Shown here one piece after another: positions 1 through 8,298 of a stretch of DNA of 64,000 bases. Made by a program: the position numbers and the translations under genes. Below the pieces are notes generated by a model, which saw only the letters and a list, made by a program, of their open reading frames with translations, made no database searches and was not told the origin of the DNA. The DNA is taken from NCBI RefSeq assembly GCF_902705885.1, contig NZ_CACSIP010000023.1, positions 187,268 through 251,267 on the forward strand, in the 5' to 3' direction. Source of the DNA: Mycolicibacterium austroafricanum. GTDB taxonomy: Bacteria > Actinomycetota > Actinomycetes > Mycobacteriales > Mycobacteriaceae. Numbering within the stretch: the stretch's first letter is position 1; each line of letters opens with the position of its first letter.

Positions 1-747
1 GTGGTTGTCCTCGCCCATGGCTACGCCGAACACGCCCGCCGCTACGACCACGTCGCGGCGCGGTTCGCGGAGGCCGGCCTGATCACCTACGCGCTGGATC
101 ACCGCGGACACGGCCGGTCCGGCGGCAAGCGGGTGTATCTGCGGGACATCTCCGAGTACACCGGCGACTTCCACACCCTCGTCGGCATCGCCGCCGCCGA
201 GCACCCCGACCTGCCCCGCATCGTGGTGGGCCACAGCATGGGCGGCGGCATCGTCTTCACCTACGGTGCCGAGCATCCCGGCGACTACACCGCCATGGTG
301 CTGTCCGGACCCGCCGTCGACGCGCAGGCGTCGGTGTCACCCGTGATGGTGCGGGTGGCCAAGGTCCTGGGCAGGCTGGCACCCGGGGTGCCGGTCGAGG
401 AGCTGCCCGCCGACGCCGTCTCCCGCGACCCGGCGGTGGTCGCCGCCTACGAGTCGGATCCGCTGGTGTACCACGGCAAACTGCCCGCCGGTATCGCCCG
501 GGCGCTGATCGGCGTCGGCGAGACGATGCCGCAACGGGCGAGCGCCATCACCGCGCCGCTGCTGGTGGTGCACGGCGAGCAGGACAGGCTGATCCCGGTG
601 CAGGGGAGCCGTCGCCTGATCGAATGTGTGGGCTCCACCGACGTGCATCTGAAGGTCTATCCGGAGCTCTACCACGAGGTGTTCAACGAGCCCGAACAGG
701 CGCTGGTACTCGACGACGTCACCGCCTGGATCGGGGCGAAGCTGTGA
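1..747 (+). CDS. Monoacylglycerol lipase (Rv0183-like), 5' end cut by window
   Basis: Serine alpha/beta hydrolase expected to cleave monoacylglycerols, matching the M. tuberculosis Rv0183 family along its whole visible length. The nucleophile elbow GHSMGGG puts Ser79 in place; Asp195 (GEQD) and His225 (LYHEVF) complete the triad. As I recall the Rv0183 triad (110/226/256), all three are offset by 31, so about 31 N-terminal residues, including the first strand, lie upstream of base 1 and the apparent GTG at base 1 is probably internal. The stop overlaps the GTG of the next gene (GTGA), so the two are likely co-transcribed and translationally coupled. Family assignment is strong; substrate is by homology. 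Confidence 0.9.
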   Translation: MVVLAHGYAEHARRYDHVAARFAEAGLITYALDHRGHGRSGGKRVYLRDISEYTGDFHTLVGIAAAEHPDLPRIVVGHSMGGGIVFTYGAEHPGDYTAMVLSGPAVDAQASVSPVMVRVAKVLGRLAPGVPVEELPADAVSRDPAVVAAYESDPLVYHGKLPAGIARALIGVGETMPQRASAITAPLLVVHGEQDRLIPVQGSRRLIECVGSTDVHLKVYPELYHEVFNEPEQALVLDDVTAWIGAKL

Positions 748-1739
748 AATTCCTTGTTGCTGTTGCTCTTTCATTGGCGGTCATGTTAGTAGGGTGCTCA
801 TCGTCGGACGTCGAGCAGCAGCCCACCTGGGTGGACGAGGAGGTGACGTTCGACGCCGATGGACTGACCCTGCACGGCACCTACCGGCACCGCTCCGAGG
901 ACTCGCCCGACGCGGCGGCGCTGCTGATCTCCGAGAGCGGAAACACCGACCGCAACGGTGACAACCAGGTCGCGGGGCCGATCGGCAACATGCGTCAACT
1001 GGCGGAGCTGCTGTCCGAGCGCGGGGTGGCCAGCCTGCGTTATGACAAGGTGGGCACCGGCAGGACGGGGTTGGGGCCGTTCGCGCAGAACCCGCAGGAT
1101 GTCGGCAGCGCCGTGTACACCGCCGGCGCGCAAGCCGCGTTCGGGTTCCTCGCCGAGCGCCCCGCCAGCGACCCGGCGCGGCTGTCGGTGTACGCGTTGG
1201 GTGAGGGCACGCTCCACGCCATGGCGCTGGCCGGCGAAGTGGCGCCCGGCGCGCCGAAGGTGCACTCTCTCGGCCTGTTCCAGCCGCTGCCGGGACGGTA
1301 TCTCGACATCATCACCAACCGGGTCACGGCAGACGGCTCACCGGAGACGGTGGCCGCGTGGCGGGCCGCGGTCGAGCAGATCCGCACCGAGGGCACGGTG
1401 CCGGACACGCTGCCCGACGGCCTGGGCTCGATCGTGAACGCGGGCAACGTCAAGGCTGTCGTGGAGGCCGACAAGATCGACCCACTGGCGCTGGCGGCCG
1501 CGGTGCCCGACGGTACCCCGGTGCTGCTCACCTGTTCGGACGCCGACAGCCAGGCCCGCTGCGAAGCCGTCCAGCCGCTCGTCGAGGCGCTGCAGCACAC
1601 TGCGTTGACGGTCGTCGAACTCGAGGGCGTCAGTCACGTGCTGCGCGACGATCCGACCGACAGCATCGCCAACTACGCCAGACAGGATCCGCTTTCGCCG
1701 CAACTGGTGGCCGCGCTGGACGGGTTCGTCGGGAAGTAG
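744..1739 (+). CDS. Alpha/beta-hydrolase-fold lipoprotein lacking the usual nucleophile Ser
   Basis: 331 residues from GTG 744, which overlaps the upstream stop by 4 bp. Residues 1-18 form a lipoprotein signal peptide ending in the lipobox LVGC, so the protein is probably anchored outside the membrane. The rest resembles secreted alpha/beta hydrolases: a SESG oxyanion-type turn, a YDKVGTGRTG segment, an acid-residue turn (CSDADS) and a C-terminal GVSH histidine. At the nucleophile elbow the sequence reads ALGEGT, where relatives have GHSEGG, so Gly153 replaces the catalytic Ser. It may be a non-catalytic binding protein or use another residue. Pairing with the lipase suggests a lipid or ester-related role, but no function is known to me. 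Confidence 0.8.
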   Translation: MKFLVAVALSLAVMLVGCSSSDVEQQPTWVDEEVTFDADGLTLHGTYRHRSEDSPDAAALLISESGNTDRNGDNQVAGPIGNMRQLAELLSERGVASLRYDKVGTGRTGLGPFAQNPQDVGSAVYTAGAQAAFGFLAERPASDPARLSVYALGEGTLHAMALAGEVAPGAPKVHSLGLFQPLPGRYLDIITNRVTADGSPETVAAWRAAVEQIRTEGTVPDTLPDGLGSIVNAGNVKAVVEADKIDPLALAAAVPDGTPVLLTCSDADSQARCEAVQPLVEALQHTALTVVELEGVSHVLRDDPTDSIANYARQDPLSPQLVAALDGFVGK

Positions 1740-1769
1740 TTCGCGTCGGGCACGGTTACACTCGCCGTG

Positions 1770-2702
1770 ATGACCAGAACGGTGGTGGCCCAGGCCTACG
1801 GCGGGCCCGAAGTCCTTGCGATAGAGGACATCGAGCTTCCCGCTCCGGGGGACGGCCAGGTCCTCGTCGACGTCTGCGCCGCGGGCACCAACCCGATCGA
1901 CTTCAAGCTGTACAGCGGCGCCATGGGCGATGATCCTGCGGCGCTTCCGATGCCGGTGGGTATGGAGGTGGCGGGAGTCGTCGCGGCCGTCGGTCCCGGC
2001 GCGCACGGCTACACCGGCCCGTTGTCGGTCGGGGACGAGGTGATCGCCACCAACGTCCGCGGCGGCTACTCCGAGCAGGTCGTCGTCGCGGGCGGCGACG
2101 TCGGGCACAAGCCCGCCGGGCTGAGCTTCGAGGAGGCGGCCGGTTTGATCCTCGCCGGTGCCACCGCCTGGCACCTGTTGATGAAAACGGATGTGGGGAC
2201 GGGCGATACCGTGCTGATCCACGCCGCCGGCGGCGGAGTCGGCCTGATGGCGGTGCAGTTGGCCGCCGCCAGGGGTGCCCGGGTGATCGCGACCGCGAGC
2301 GCCGCCAGGCACGACGAGCTGCGCGGATACGGCGCCCACCCGGTCGCCTACGGCCCCGGGCTGGCCGATCGGGTACGTGCCATCGGAACCGTGGACGCCG
2401 CCCTGGACCTGGTGGGCACCGACGAGGCGCTCGACACGTCGATCGAACTGGTCGCCGACCGTGCCCGGATCGCCACGATCGCCGGATTCGGCCGCGCCGG
2501 TGAGCTGGGCATCGCGGCGCTGACCGGCGCGGACGGTGGCCAGGAGATCCGCAACGCCGCCCGCCCGGAACTGATCAAGCTCGCGGACGAAGGCAGGCTG
2601 GAAGTGACGGTGGACAAGGTGTTTTCGCTCGGCGAGGCGGCCGAGGCGCACCGCTACCTGCAGGCCGGCCACACCCGCGGAAAAGTCGTACTGGTCCCCT
2701 AG
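1770..2702 (+). CDS. NADP-dependent quinone-oxidoreductase-like alcohol dehydrogenase (MDR family)
   Basis: 310 residues of the medium-chain dehydrogenase/reductase superfamily. The N-terminal GroES-like half contains AAGTNPIDFK and GMEVAGVV; the Rossmann nucleotide-binding turn is AAGGGVGLMAVQLA around residue 150. The zinc-ligand cysteines of true alcohol dehydrogenases are absent, which fits the zinc-independent quinone oxidoreductase (QOR) branch that reduces quinones or enones with NADPH. A GTG lies directly before the ATG chosen here (1767). No obvious ribosome-binding site separates them. It is preceded by a short gap after the lipoprotein gene and followed after 10 bases by the next gene, so it may belong to the same transcript. 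Confidence 0.85.
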   Translation: MTRTVVAQAYGGPEVLAIEDIELPAPGDGQVLVDVCAAGTNPIDFKLYSGAMGDDPAALPMPVGMEVAGVVAAVGPGAHGYTGPLSVGDEVIATNVRGGYSEQVVVAGGDVGHKPAGLSFEEAAGLILAGATAWHLLMKTDVGTGDTVLIHAAGGGVGLMAVQLAAARGARVIATASAARHDELRGYGAHPVAYGPGLADRVRAIGTVDAALDLVGTDEALDTSIELVADRARIATIAGFGRAGELGIAALTGADGGQEIRNAARPELIKLADEGRLEVTVDKVFSLGEAAEAHRYLQAGHTRGKVVLVP

Positions 2703-2712
2703 CCTCGCGATC

Positions 2713-3465
2713 ATGAGTACCGACGACAAGATGCTGGGCCGGATCGCGGCGCTGCTGCGCCAGGCCGAGGGCACCGACAACCAACACGAGGCCGATGCCT
2801 TCATGGCGGCCGCGCAACGGCTGGCCACCGCGGCCTCGATCGACCTGGCCGTGGCCCGGTCCCACGCGGACAAGCGCACGACTGCGCAGACACCGGTGCA
2901 GCGCACCATCACCATCGGCGAGCCCGGTGCCCGCGGGCTGCGCACCTACGTGCAACTGTTCGTGGTGATCGCGATGGCCAACGACGTCAAGTGCGACATC
3001 GCCTCCAATTCGACGTTCGTCTACGCCTACGGCTTCGCCGAGGACATCGACGCCAGCCACGCGCTCTACACCAGCCTGGTCATGCAGATGGTCCGGGCGT
3101 CGAAGGATTACATCTCCTCGGGAGCCCATCGTCCGACACCGACGATCACCGCTCGGATCAACTTCCAACTCGCCTTCGGAGCCAGGGTCGGCCAGCGGTT
3201 GGCCGAGGCGCGTCAGCAGGCGCAGCAGGAAGCGACGCACGGGCCCGCCAGCGTGGCGGGCACCGCGATCGCGTTGCGCAACAAGGATCTCGAGCTCAAG
3301 GACTACTACCGTCAGGCCTCCCGGGCCCGCGGAACATGGCGCGCGACGAGCGCGACGGCGGGCTACTCGTCGGCGGCCCGACGGGCGGGGGACCGGGCCG
3401 GCCGCCGGGCCAGGCTGGGTGGCGGCTCCGAGTTGGCGGGCGCTCGCTCGGCGCTGGAGAGGTGA
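2713..3465 (+). CDS. DUF2786 family protein (Rv0184-like)
   Basis: 250 residues. The N-terminus (DKMLGRIAALLRQAEGTDNQHEADAFMAA, given here only in part as LLRQAEGT and EADAFM) is the short helical DUF2786 signature. The central part is mixed alpha/beta and the C-terminus is rich in Arg, Ala and Gly. No catalytic motif is evident. The gene overlaps the following metallohydrolase-like gene by 4 bp (GTGA), and the same pair, Rv0184-Rv0185, is adjacent in M. tuberculosis as I recall it, so the two products probably act together. Function unknown. Confidence 0.8.
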   Translation: MSTDDKMLGRIAALLRQAEGTDNQHEADAFMAAAQRLATAASIDLAVARSHADKRTTAQTPVQRTITIGEPGARGLRTYVQLFVVIAMANDVKCDIASNSTFVYAYGFAEDIDASHALYTSLVMQMVRASKDYISSGAHRPTPTITARINFQLAFGARVGQRLAEARQQAQQEATHGPASVAGTAIALRNKDLELKDYYRQASRARGTWRATSATAGYSSAARRAGDRAGRRARLGGGSELAGARSALER

Positions 3466-3953
3466 GTCGCGACTCCCAGCGCGCAAAGGTCTACGCCGCA
3501 GAGGAATTCGTTCGCACACTGTTCGACCGCAGTGCCGAGCACGGCGATCCGGTGGTGGAGTTCTTCGGCACCCGACTGACGCTGCCGCCGGAGGCGCGGT
3601 TCGGGTCGGCCGAAGCCGTGCAACGCTACGTCGACGAGGTGCTGGCGCATCCGGCGGTGCTCGAGCGGTGGCCCGCGCCCGCACCGCTGCGGGTTCGGCC
3701 GCGCCGAGGTGCCACCGCGGCGCACTACGAACGGGTGGGTGACCACGCGGCGATCGCGGTGCCCCAGGGCAGGGCCGCCTGGGCGCTACGGGAACTGGTG
3801 GTGCTGCACGAGATCGCGCACCACCTCACGGAATCAGACCCCCCGCACGGGCCGGAGTTCGTGGTGACGTTCGGTGAGCTCGCCGCGACGGTGATGGGAC
3901 CCGAGGTCGCCTATGTGCTGCGGGTCGTCTATGCCAAAGAAGGGGTGCGCTGA
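3462..3953 (+). CDS. TIGR04338-type putative metallohydrolase (Rv0185-like)
   Basis: 163 residues from GTG 3462, overlapping the preceding stop. The protein has a zincin-like metal site: HEIAHH (HExxH) near residue 112, followed by a downstream HGPEF that could supply the third ligand. This fits the actinobacterial family annotated as TIGR04338 metallohydrolase. There is no signal peptide, so action is cytoplasmic. Coupling to the DUF2786 gene suggests one functional unit. Substrate is unknown; it could be a protease or a non-proteolytic zinc protein. Confidence 0.78.
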   Translation: MSRDSQRAKVYAAEEFVRTLFDRSAEHGDPVVEFFGTRLTLPPEARFGSAEAVQRYVDEVLAHPAVLERWPAPAPLRVRPRRGATAAHYERVGDHAAIAVPQGRAAWALRELVVLHEIAHHLTESDPPHGPEFVVTFGELAATVMGPEVAYVLRVVYAKEGVR

Positions 3954-3963
3954 TCGGCCGGGC

Positions 3964-4185
3964 TCAGGGGCTGGAGGGGCTCGAGGGCGCCGACGGTATG
4001 TACGGCTCGGAGGGCGCCGACGCGGACGATGCCCGATTGGCGCGAAGCTTCAGCGCCACCGTCGCCCCCGCGACCAGCGCCGTGCCGACCAGCGTGGGCC
4101 ACAGCAGTGCCTGGAACAGCGCGACACGGTGTTGTACACGGATGGTCTTGCGCGCGGCGGCACGACCTCGACTCGTCAGGCTCAT
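3964..4185 (-). CDS. Small single-span membrane protein, unknown function
   Basis: 73 residues read on the minus strand from ATG 4185. The start is supported by GGAAAGG (complement of 4194-4200) eight bases upstream. The sequence has a basic N-terminus, one hydrophobic segment of about 20 residues (ALLWPTLVGTALVAGATVAL), a basic stop-transfer stretch and a low-complexity Ser/Pro/Ala tail. It lies convergent to the metallohydrolase gene and divergent from the O-methyltransferase gene. I recognise no family. Coding is plausible from the RBS and topology but not proven. Confidence 0.55.
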   Translation of the reverse strand: MSLTSRGRAAARKTIRVQHRVALFQALLWPTLVGTALVAGATVALKLRANRASSASAPSEPYIPSAPSSPSSP

Positions 4186-4276
4186 CGGTGTCACCTTTCC
4201 TGGGTTGCTGCGGGCAGGTACCCCGGTGCTCCGGATGGGAAACACCGGCCACCGGGGCCGCGGTAACGTCGCAGCC

Positions 4277-4939
4277 GTGACTACGCCCGACTGGGTCCTG
4301 CTCGACGAGTTGTTCACCCGTGTCCTGCACACCGAGGACGACGCGATGCGGGCCGCCAGAGACTCTGCGGAAGCCGAAGGCATGCCGCCCATCGAGGTCT
4401 CCGCGCAGCACGCCAAGCTGCTGTCGCTGCTGGTGAGCATCGCCGGTGCCCGTCGGGTGCTCGAGATCGGCACCCTGGCCGGCTACAGCACCATCGCGCT
4501 GGCCCGCGCTGTCGGCGCCGACGGCGCCGTCGTCTCGCTGGAGTACGAGGCCGCCCACGCCGACCTGGCCCGGCGCAACCTCGAACGCGCCGAGGTCGCC
4601 GACCGGGTCGAGGTGATCGTCGGCGCCGCGCTGGATACGTTGCCGACCCTGCAGCAGCGCGGCGACACGTTCGACCTGGTGTTCATCGACGCCGACAAGG
4701 AGAACAACGTCGCCTACGTCCAGTGGGCGATCACCCTCGGCAGGCCGGGCACAGTCATCGTGGTCGACAACATCGCGCGCAACGGCAGGGTGCTGGACCC
4801 CGAACCCGCCGATCGGCAGGCGCAGGCCATCCGCGACATGCTCGACATGATGGGCGCACACCCGAGGCTGGACACCGCGGCCATTCAGACGGTCGGCGCC
4901 AAGAACTGGGACGGCTTCGCGGTGGCGGTCGTCAGGTAG
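4277..4939 (+). CDS. SAM-dependent O-methyltransferase (Rv0187-like)
   Basis: 220 residues from GTG 4277. This is the cation-dependent, caffeoyl-CoA/catechol O-methyltransferase-like class. SAM motif I is EIGTLAGYSTIALA near residue 62; the metal and substrate acidic residues appear in FIDADKENN and VVDNIARNG. The length fits the family. The position after the Rv0184-Rv0185-like pair matches the Rv0187 locus order that I recall, where the enzyme methylates catechol-type substrates in vitro. The physiological substrate is unknown. Confidence 0.88.
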   Translation: MTTPDWVLLDELFTRVLHTEDDAMRAARDSAEAEGMPPIEVSAQHAKLLSLLVSIAGARRVLEIGTLAGYSTIALARAVGADGAVVSLEYEAAHADLARRNLERAEVADRVEVIVGAALDTLPTLQQRGDTFDLVFIDADKENNVAYVQWAITLGRPGTVIVVDNIARNGRVLDPEPADRQAQAIRDMLDMMGAHPRLDTAAIQTVGAKNWDGFAVAVVR

Positions 4940-5023
4940 TGGCCGCATGAGTCGGACAGAGTCGATCGGTGCGGCTGTCGGGACCAGGCCACCACACATC
5001 GTGCAACGCGGGAGGCAAACCCC

Positions 5024-6322
5024 ATGACCGACGTTCTCGACGAGGCGGCCGCGGGCAAAGGGATCGTGCCGACGTTCCAAGTTGTCGTTTCGCTGCCCAC
5101 CGAGACACCGGTCGGCTGCGAGGCGTTGGCGCGCTGGCCGTCTCTGGAGGGGCACACGACCGCCGATGTCTTCGCACACGCCGAGCGCAACGCAACACTG
5201 AATCTGCTCGACCGGGAGTGCATTCGGTCGGCCGTGGCAGGTGCGCTCGCGGGGGGCTGCAAAGCGGGAAAGCTGCTGTTCATCAATTGTGAACCCACCA
5301 CCGTCGCCACCGATCTGTTCGCCGACAGGAGGCTGACCGAGGCGCTCGAGTCGTTCCGCCTGGTGTTCGAGCTCACCGAGCGCGGGCTGCTGAGCAACCC
5401 CAGGGGGCTACTCCGCAAGGTCGCCGATCTGCGGTCCCGGGGCATCGTCATCGCCCTCGACGATGTCGGTGCGCATGCTGACTCGCTGGCACTGCTCGAC
5501 ATCGTGAATCCCGATATCGTCAAACTCGATCTGAAGTTGGTTCAGCGGCAGCCGGATTGGCTGCAGACCCGCACCGTGGCAGCGATCATGGCGTATGCCG
5601 AGCGGACCGATGCGACGATCCTCGCCGAGGGCATCGAGACAGAAGAGCACTTGGAGCAGGCGCTGGCCTACGGTGCCACCCTGGGCCAGGGCTATCGGTT
5701 CGGCCGTCCCGGTGAGTCGACCATCGAACCGGGTGACCGTCCCTGGCAGGGCTGGCGCACCCGCTCGTCAGCGCCCGCGGGTGTTACGTCCTTCGATGGT
5801 GCGACAGTGGAATTGCCGAGTCGTGTGGTCCGCCGACGGACGCTCCTCCAGCTGTCGCGCCATATCGAGCGTGTCGCCGTCTCCGCCGAGAGCCCGCCGA
5901 TCCTCCTGGCGACACTGCAGCAGTACCGCAACTTCCACGGCGACACCCGCACCATCTATGCGGATCTGGCTGAAAGAGCGCCGCTTGTCGTCATTTTCGG
6001 CCAGGACGTACCCGCTGACCCGGGCGCCGGCATCAGAGGAGTGTGTCTGGACGCCGACGATCCGCTCGCGCTGGACTGGACGATTCTCGTGCTCGGTCCC
6101 GACACCACCGCGGGGTTGATCGCCCGAGAGCGGGACCCTGCTCCGCGCACCGGCACGGCCAACAACGACCGCCGCTTCGACACCGTCATCACATTCGATC
6201 GTGCCCGCGTCGCCGCAGCCGCGCGAAGTCTGCTCGACCGGTTGCCCGACGGTTCCGGGGGCGGCAGGCGCGACCGGGCCCCGGGCTTGTTGGGCGACCG
6301 CGAGCGGCCGGGTGCTCCGTGA
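5024..6322 (+). CDS. EAL phosphodiesterase with C-terminal DICT sensory domain
   Basis: 432 residues from ATG 5024, preceded by GGGAGG. Residues about 10-240 form an EAL domain that would hydrolyse cyclic di-GMP. The signature catalytic positions are all visible: E33 of EAL, N88 (INCEP), E116/E119 (ELTE), D146-D147 (DDVG), K167, E202 (EGIE) and Q222. Residues about 260-410 resemble the DICT domain seen in diguanylate cyclases and two-component proteins, likely a sensor. There is no GGDEF domain. It is monocistronic. The enzyme looks competent, so c-di-GMP degradation under control of a bound signal is the best inference. Confidence 0.83.
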   Translation: MTDVLDEAAAGKGIVPTFQVVVSLPTETPVGCEALARWPSLEGHTTADVFAHAERNATLNLLDRECIRSAVAGALAGGCKAGKLLFINCEPTTVATDLFADRRLTEALESFRLVFELTERGLLSNPRGLLRKVADLRSRGIVIALDDVGAHADSLALLDIVNPDIVKLDLKLVQRQPDWLQTRTVAAIMAYAERTDATILAEGIETEEHLEQALAYGATLGQGYRFGRPGESTIEPGDRPWQGWRTRSSAPAGVTSFDGATVELPSRVVRRRTLLQLSRHIERVAVSAESPPILLATLQQYRNFHGDTRTIYADLAERAPLVVIFGQDVPADPGAGIRGVCLDADDPLALDWTILVLGPDTTAGLIARERDPAPRTGTANNDRRFDTVITFDRARVAAAARSLLDRLPDGSGGGRRDRAPGLLGDRERPGAP

Positions 6323-6365
6323 CGGTTTCCGCATGTGGACAGCGCGTTTCGGGTATCCACCGGTG

Positions 6366-6740
6366 ATGTGGACAGTGGACAGACAGATCGGGGCATCCGC
6401 GGACGTGGTGTGGCGCATCCTCGTCGACCTCGACGCGTGGCCGCAGTGGGGCCCGACCGTCGCCGGCGCCCAACTCGACGGCTCCGGTTTCGAGCTGGGG
6501 GCCACCGGCCGGGTTTGGACGCCGGTCGGGGTGCCGCTGCCCTTCGTCATCTCTGACCTCGACCCCGGCCGGAGCTGGGGATGGCGGGTCGCCGGGGTTC
6601 CGGCCACCCAGCACGGCGTCGAACCCGCCGACAACGGCTGCCGGGCCTGGATGAGCGCGCCGGTGTGGGCTCCGGCCTACCTGCCGGTGCTGGCGATCGC
6701 GTTGCAGCGCATCGAGCGGATCGCCCTCAGCGCGGCCTGA
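6366..6740 (+). CDS. SRPBCC (START-like) ligand-binding protein
   Basis: 124 residues from ATG 6366; an in-frame ATG at 6333 would add 11 residues. The sequence has the typical polyketide-cyclase/dehydrase-like pattern: an N-terminal strand followed by SADVVWRILVDLDAWPQWGPTV (seen as VWRILVDLD and WPQW), an alternating beta sheet and a C-terminal helix. Such small helix-grip proteins bind hydrophobic ligands. It is convergent with the MerR gene. No specific ligand can be named. Confidence 0.75.
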   Translation: MWTVDRQIGASADVVWRILVDLDAWPQWGPTVAGAQLDGSGFELGATGRVWTPVGVPLPFVISDLDPGRSWGWRVAGVPATQHGVEPADNGCRAWMSAPVWAPAYLPVLAIALQRIERIALSAA

Positions 6741-6757
6741 CGGCACTGCCGAACACG

Positions 6758-7537
6758 TCAGTGCTCAGCGCGGTCCGCGTTCGCGTGGATCGCGTCGCGG
6801 CAGTACGCCGCGAGACCCGGCAGCCCGAACGACTCGTCGTAGGTGGCGACGTATCTGGGGTCGCTCACGTACATGTCGCCCAAGTTGCGGTGGAAGGCCG
6901 GCGGGCAGTCGTAGAACCAGCGGTCCACATGAAGCCGGTGTTGCTCTGCGGCGTTCATCGCCTCTTCGGAGTCGGCCGGGAGCCCAGCGCGGAAGGCGTC
7001 GGACAGGGCCTTCTCGACCGCCTCTCCCTCGGCCTTGAGCTGGACCCATTGCTCCTTGCTGTAGGACTTCGTCCTGCGCTGCGATTCCTTCCATTCTGCG
7101 GTCTCGCCCCACTTCTGCTCGGCCTCGGCCTGGTAGTCGTCGAAGCTGTCACCGAAGAGTTCACGCATGTCGTCGTCGGTCATAGGGGTGTTCGTCATTG
7201 CCTTCTCCAATGCCTGATCGATTGCCTCGACGAGACCCTGCATCTCGTCGAGCCGGGACATGACGCGTTCGCGCTGCCGAATCAGGTGGCTGACCTCGTC
7301 GCCCTCGGCCAACAGGCTCGCTATCTCGTCGAGAGGCAACTCGAGCCTGCGGTAGACGATGACCTGCGACAGTCGAGTCAGGTCCGTCGGCGTGTACACC
7401 CGATAACCCGAGGTCGAACGCCGACTCGGGGTCAGCAACCCGATGTCGTCATAGTGGTGAAGCGTCCGGACCGTGATGCCGAAGCGCTCCGCGACTTCGC
7501 CCACCGTGAGTTCGTCCACCTGCATCTCCTGCGTCAC
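6758..7537 (-). CDS. MerR-family regulator, TipA-like (MerR HTH plus TipAS domain)
   Basis: 259 residues on the minus strand. Residues about 9-78 are the MerR winged helix (VGEVAERFGITVRTLHHYDDIGLL), followed by a long dimerisation coiled coil and, from about residue 135, a TipAS-type antibiotic-recognition domain rich in Trp, Tyr and His. TipA-class proteins bind thiopeptides or other bulky hydrophobic drugs and activate their own promoter. A perfect 17-bp inverted repeat lies inside a 19-bp promoter spacer just upstream (7545-7575), which is the MerR autoregulation layout. No resistance gene is adjacent, so the target may be only itself. Confidence 0.88.
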   Translation of the reverse strand: MTQEMQVDELTVGEVAERFGITVRTLHHYDDIGLLTPSRRSTSGYRVYTPTDLTRLSQVIVYRRLELPLDEIASLLAEGDEVSHLIRQRERVMSRLDEMQGLVEAIDQALEKAMTNTPMTDDDMRELFGDSFDDYQAEAEQKWGETAEWKESQRRTKSYSKEQWVQLKAEGEAVEKALSDAFRAGLPADSEEAMNAAEQHRLHVDRWFYDCPPAFHRNLGDMYVSDPRYVATYDESFGLPGLAAYCRDAIHANADRAEH

Positions 7538-7544
7538 ATCGATC

Positions 7545-7575
7545 AGGCTGATGCCTCACGTCGCGTGAGGGTCAA
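7545..7575 (-). promoter_or_regulatory. MerR-type operator-promoter of the TipA-like gene
   Basis: On the minus strand a -35 TTGACC (7575-7570) is followed by a 19-bp spacer and a weak -10 CAGCCT (7550-7545). The spacer contains the perfect inverted repeat CCTCACG-TCG-CGTGAGG (7554-7570). An over-long 19-bp spacer with the dyad inside it is the hallmark of MerR-activated promoters, and the half-site resembles TipA/Mta-class operators. It lies 8 bases upstream of the MerR start codon. Confidence 0.8.
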
Positions 7576-7591
7576 GTCCTCATGCCCGAAC

Positions 7592-8284
7592 TCAATCCCA
7601 GTTCGTGAGCTCCCATTGGGCCATGACCGGCGCGACCAGCGTGGCGTGGACGATTCGACCGAACACGTCGTCGCTGTGGGCGAACAGGATGCCGACGGCG
7701 GCGACGGTGCCATCAGCCTGGCGGGCGTACACCGGCGCGCCGGAGTCGCCGAGGTCGTCCCAGGCGCGGAAGGACACCTGGGTGTCGGTGACCGCGGTGA
7801 CCGGGCCACAGGACACCCCCGTGCGCGCACCCGACTTGCACAGCTGCGGCTGCTCGCGACGAATGTCCTCGGCGCTCATCACCCGCGACACGCGCATCGC
7901 ATCCACCTGGCTCACCAGCGGAACCGAGCTGGCTGCGAGATCCACCAGATCGATGTCACGCACGCCGGGGATCACCTCCCACCGCACGTAGTGCCCGATC
8001 ACCCGATCGCCCGACGGCGTCCGCTGCAGCACGGTGTCGTTGATCGGGTCCCTGTCGCAGTGCCCCGCGGTGAGCATTGCCGGTGTTCCGCCAGCGGTAC
8101 GGACGGTGAACCCGGCGGTGCATTGGTAGGGCTGTCCGTTGTCGGCGAGGCTCGTGCTCACCAGATACGCCCCGGGGCTCGCCACGGGGTACTCGCCCCA
8201 CGCGTGGGCTGCCGGGGTCGAAGCGACCGTGAGCGCGGCGAGGGCAGCGGCTGCGCCACCGGTGATTCCGAGTCGGTTCCGCAT
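7592..8284 (-). CDS. Secreted trypsin-like (S1) serine protease
   Basis: 230 residues with a Sec signal peptide (MRNRLG, Ala-rich core, cleavage near AHA-WG at residue 28). The chymotrypsin-fold triad is visible: His75 in LTAGHC, Asp112 in DIDLVDL and Ser181 in GDSGAP. Cys55/Cys76 and Cys149/Cys159 may form disulphides. It belongs to the small actinobacterial exported S1 proteases with no C-terminal membrane anchor. The gene precedes a second secreted protein on the same strand, with 14 bases between them, so a two-gene exported unit is likely. Confidence 0.85.
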   Translation of the reverse strand: MRNRLGITGGAAAALAALTVASTPAAHAWGEYPVASPGAYLVSTSLADNGQPYQCTAGFTVRTAGGTPAMLTAGHCDRDPINDTVLQRTPSGDRVIGHYVRWEVIPGVRDIDLVDLAASSVPLVSQVDAMRVSRVMSAEDIRREQPQLCKSGARTGVSCGPVTAVTDTQVSFRAWDDLGDSGAPVYARQADGTVAAVGILFAHSDDVFGRIVHATLVAPVMAQWELTNWD

Positions 8285-8298
8285 TCGTTCGTCGTACC

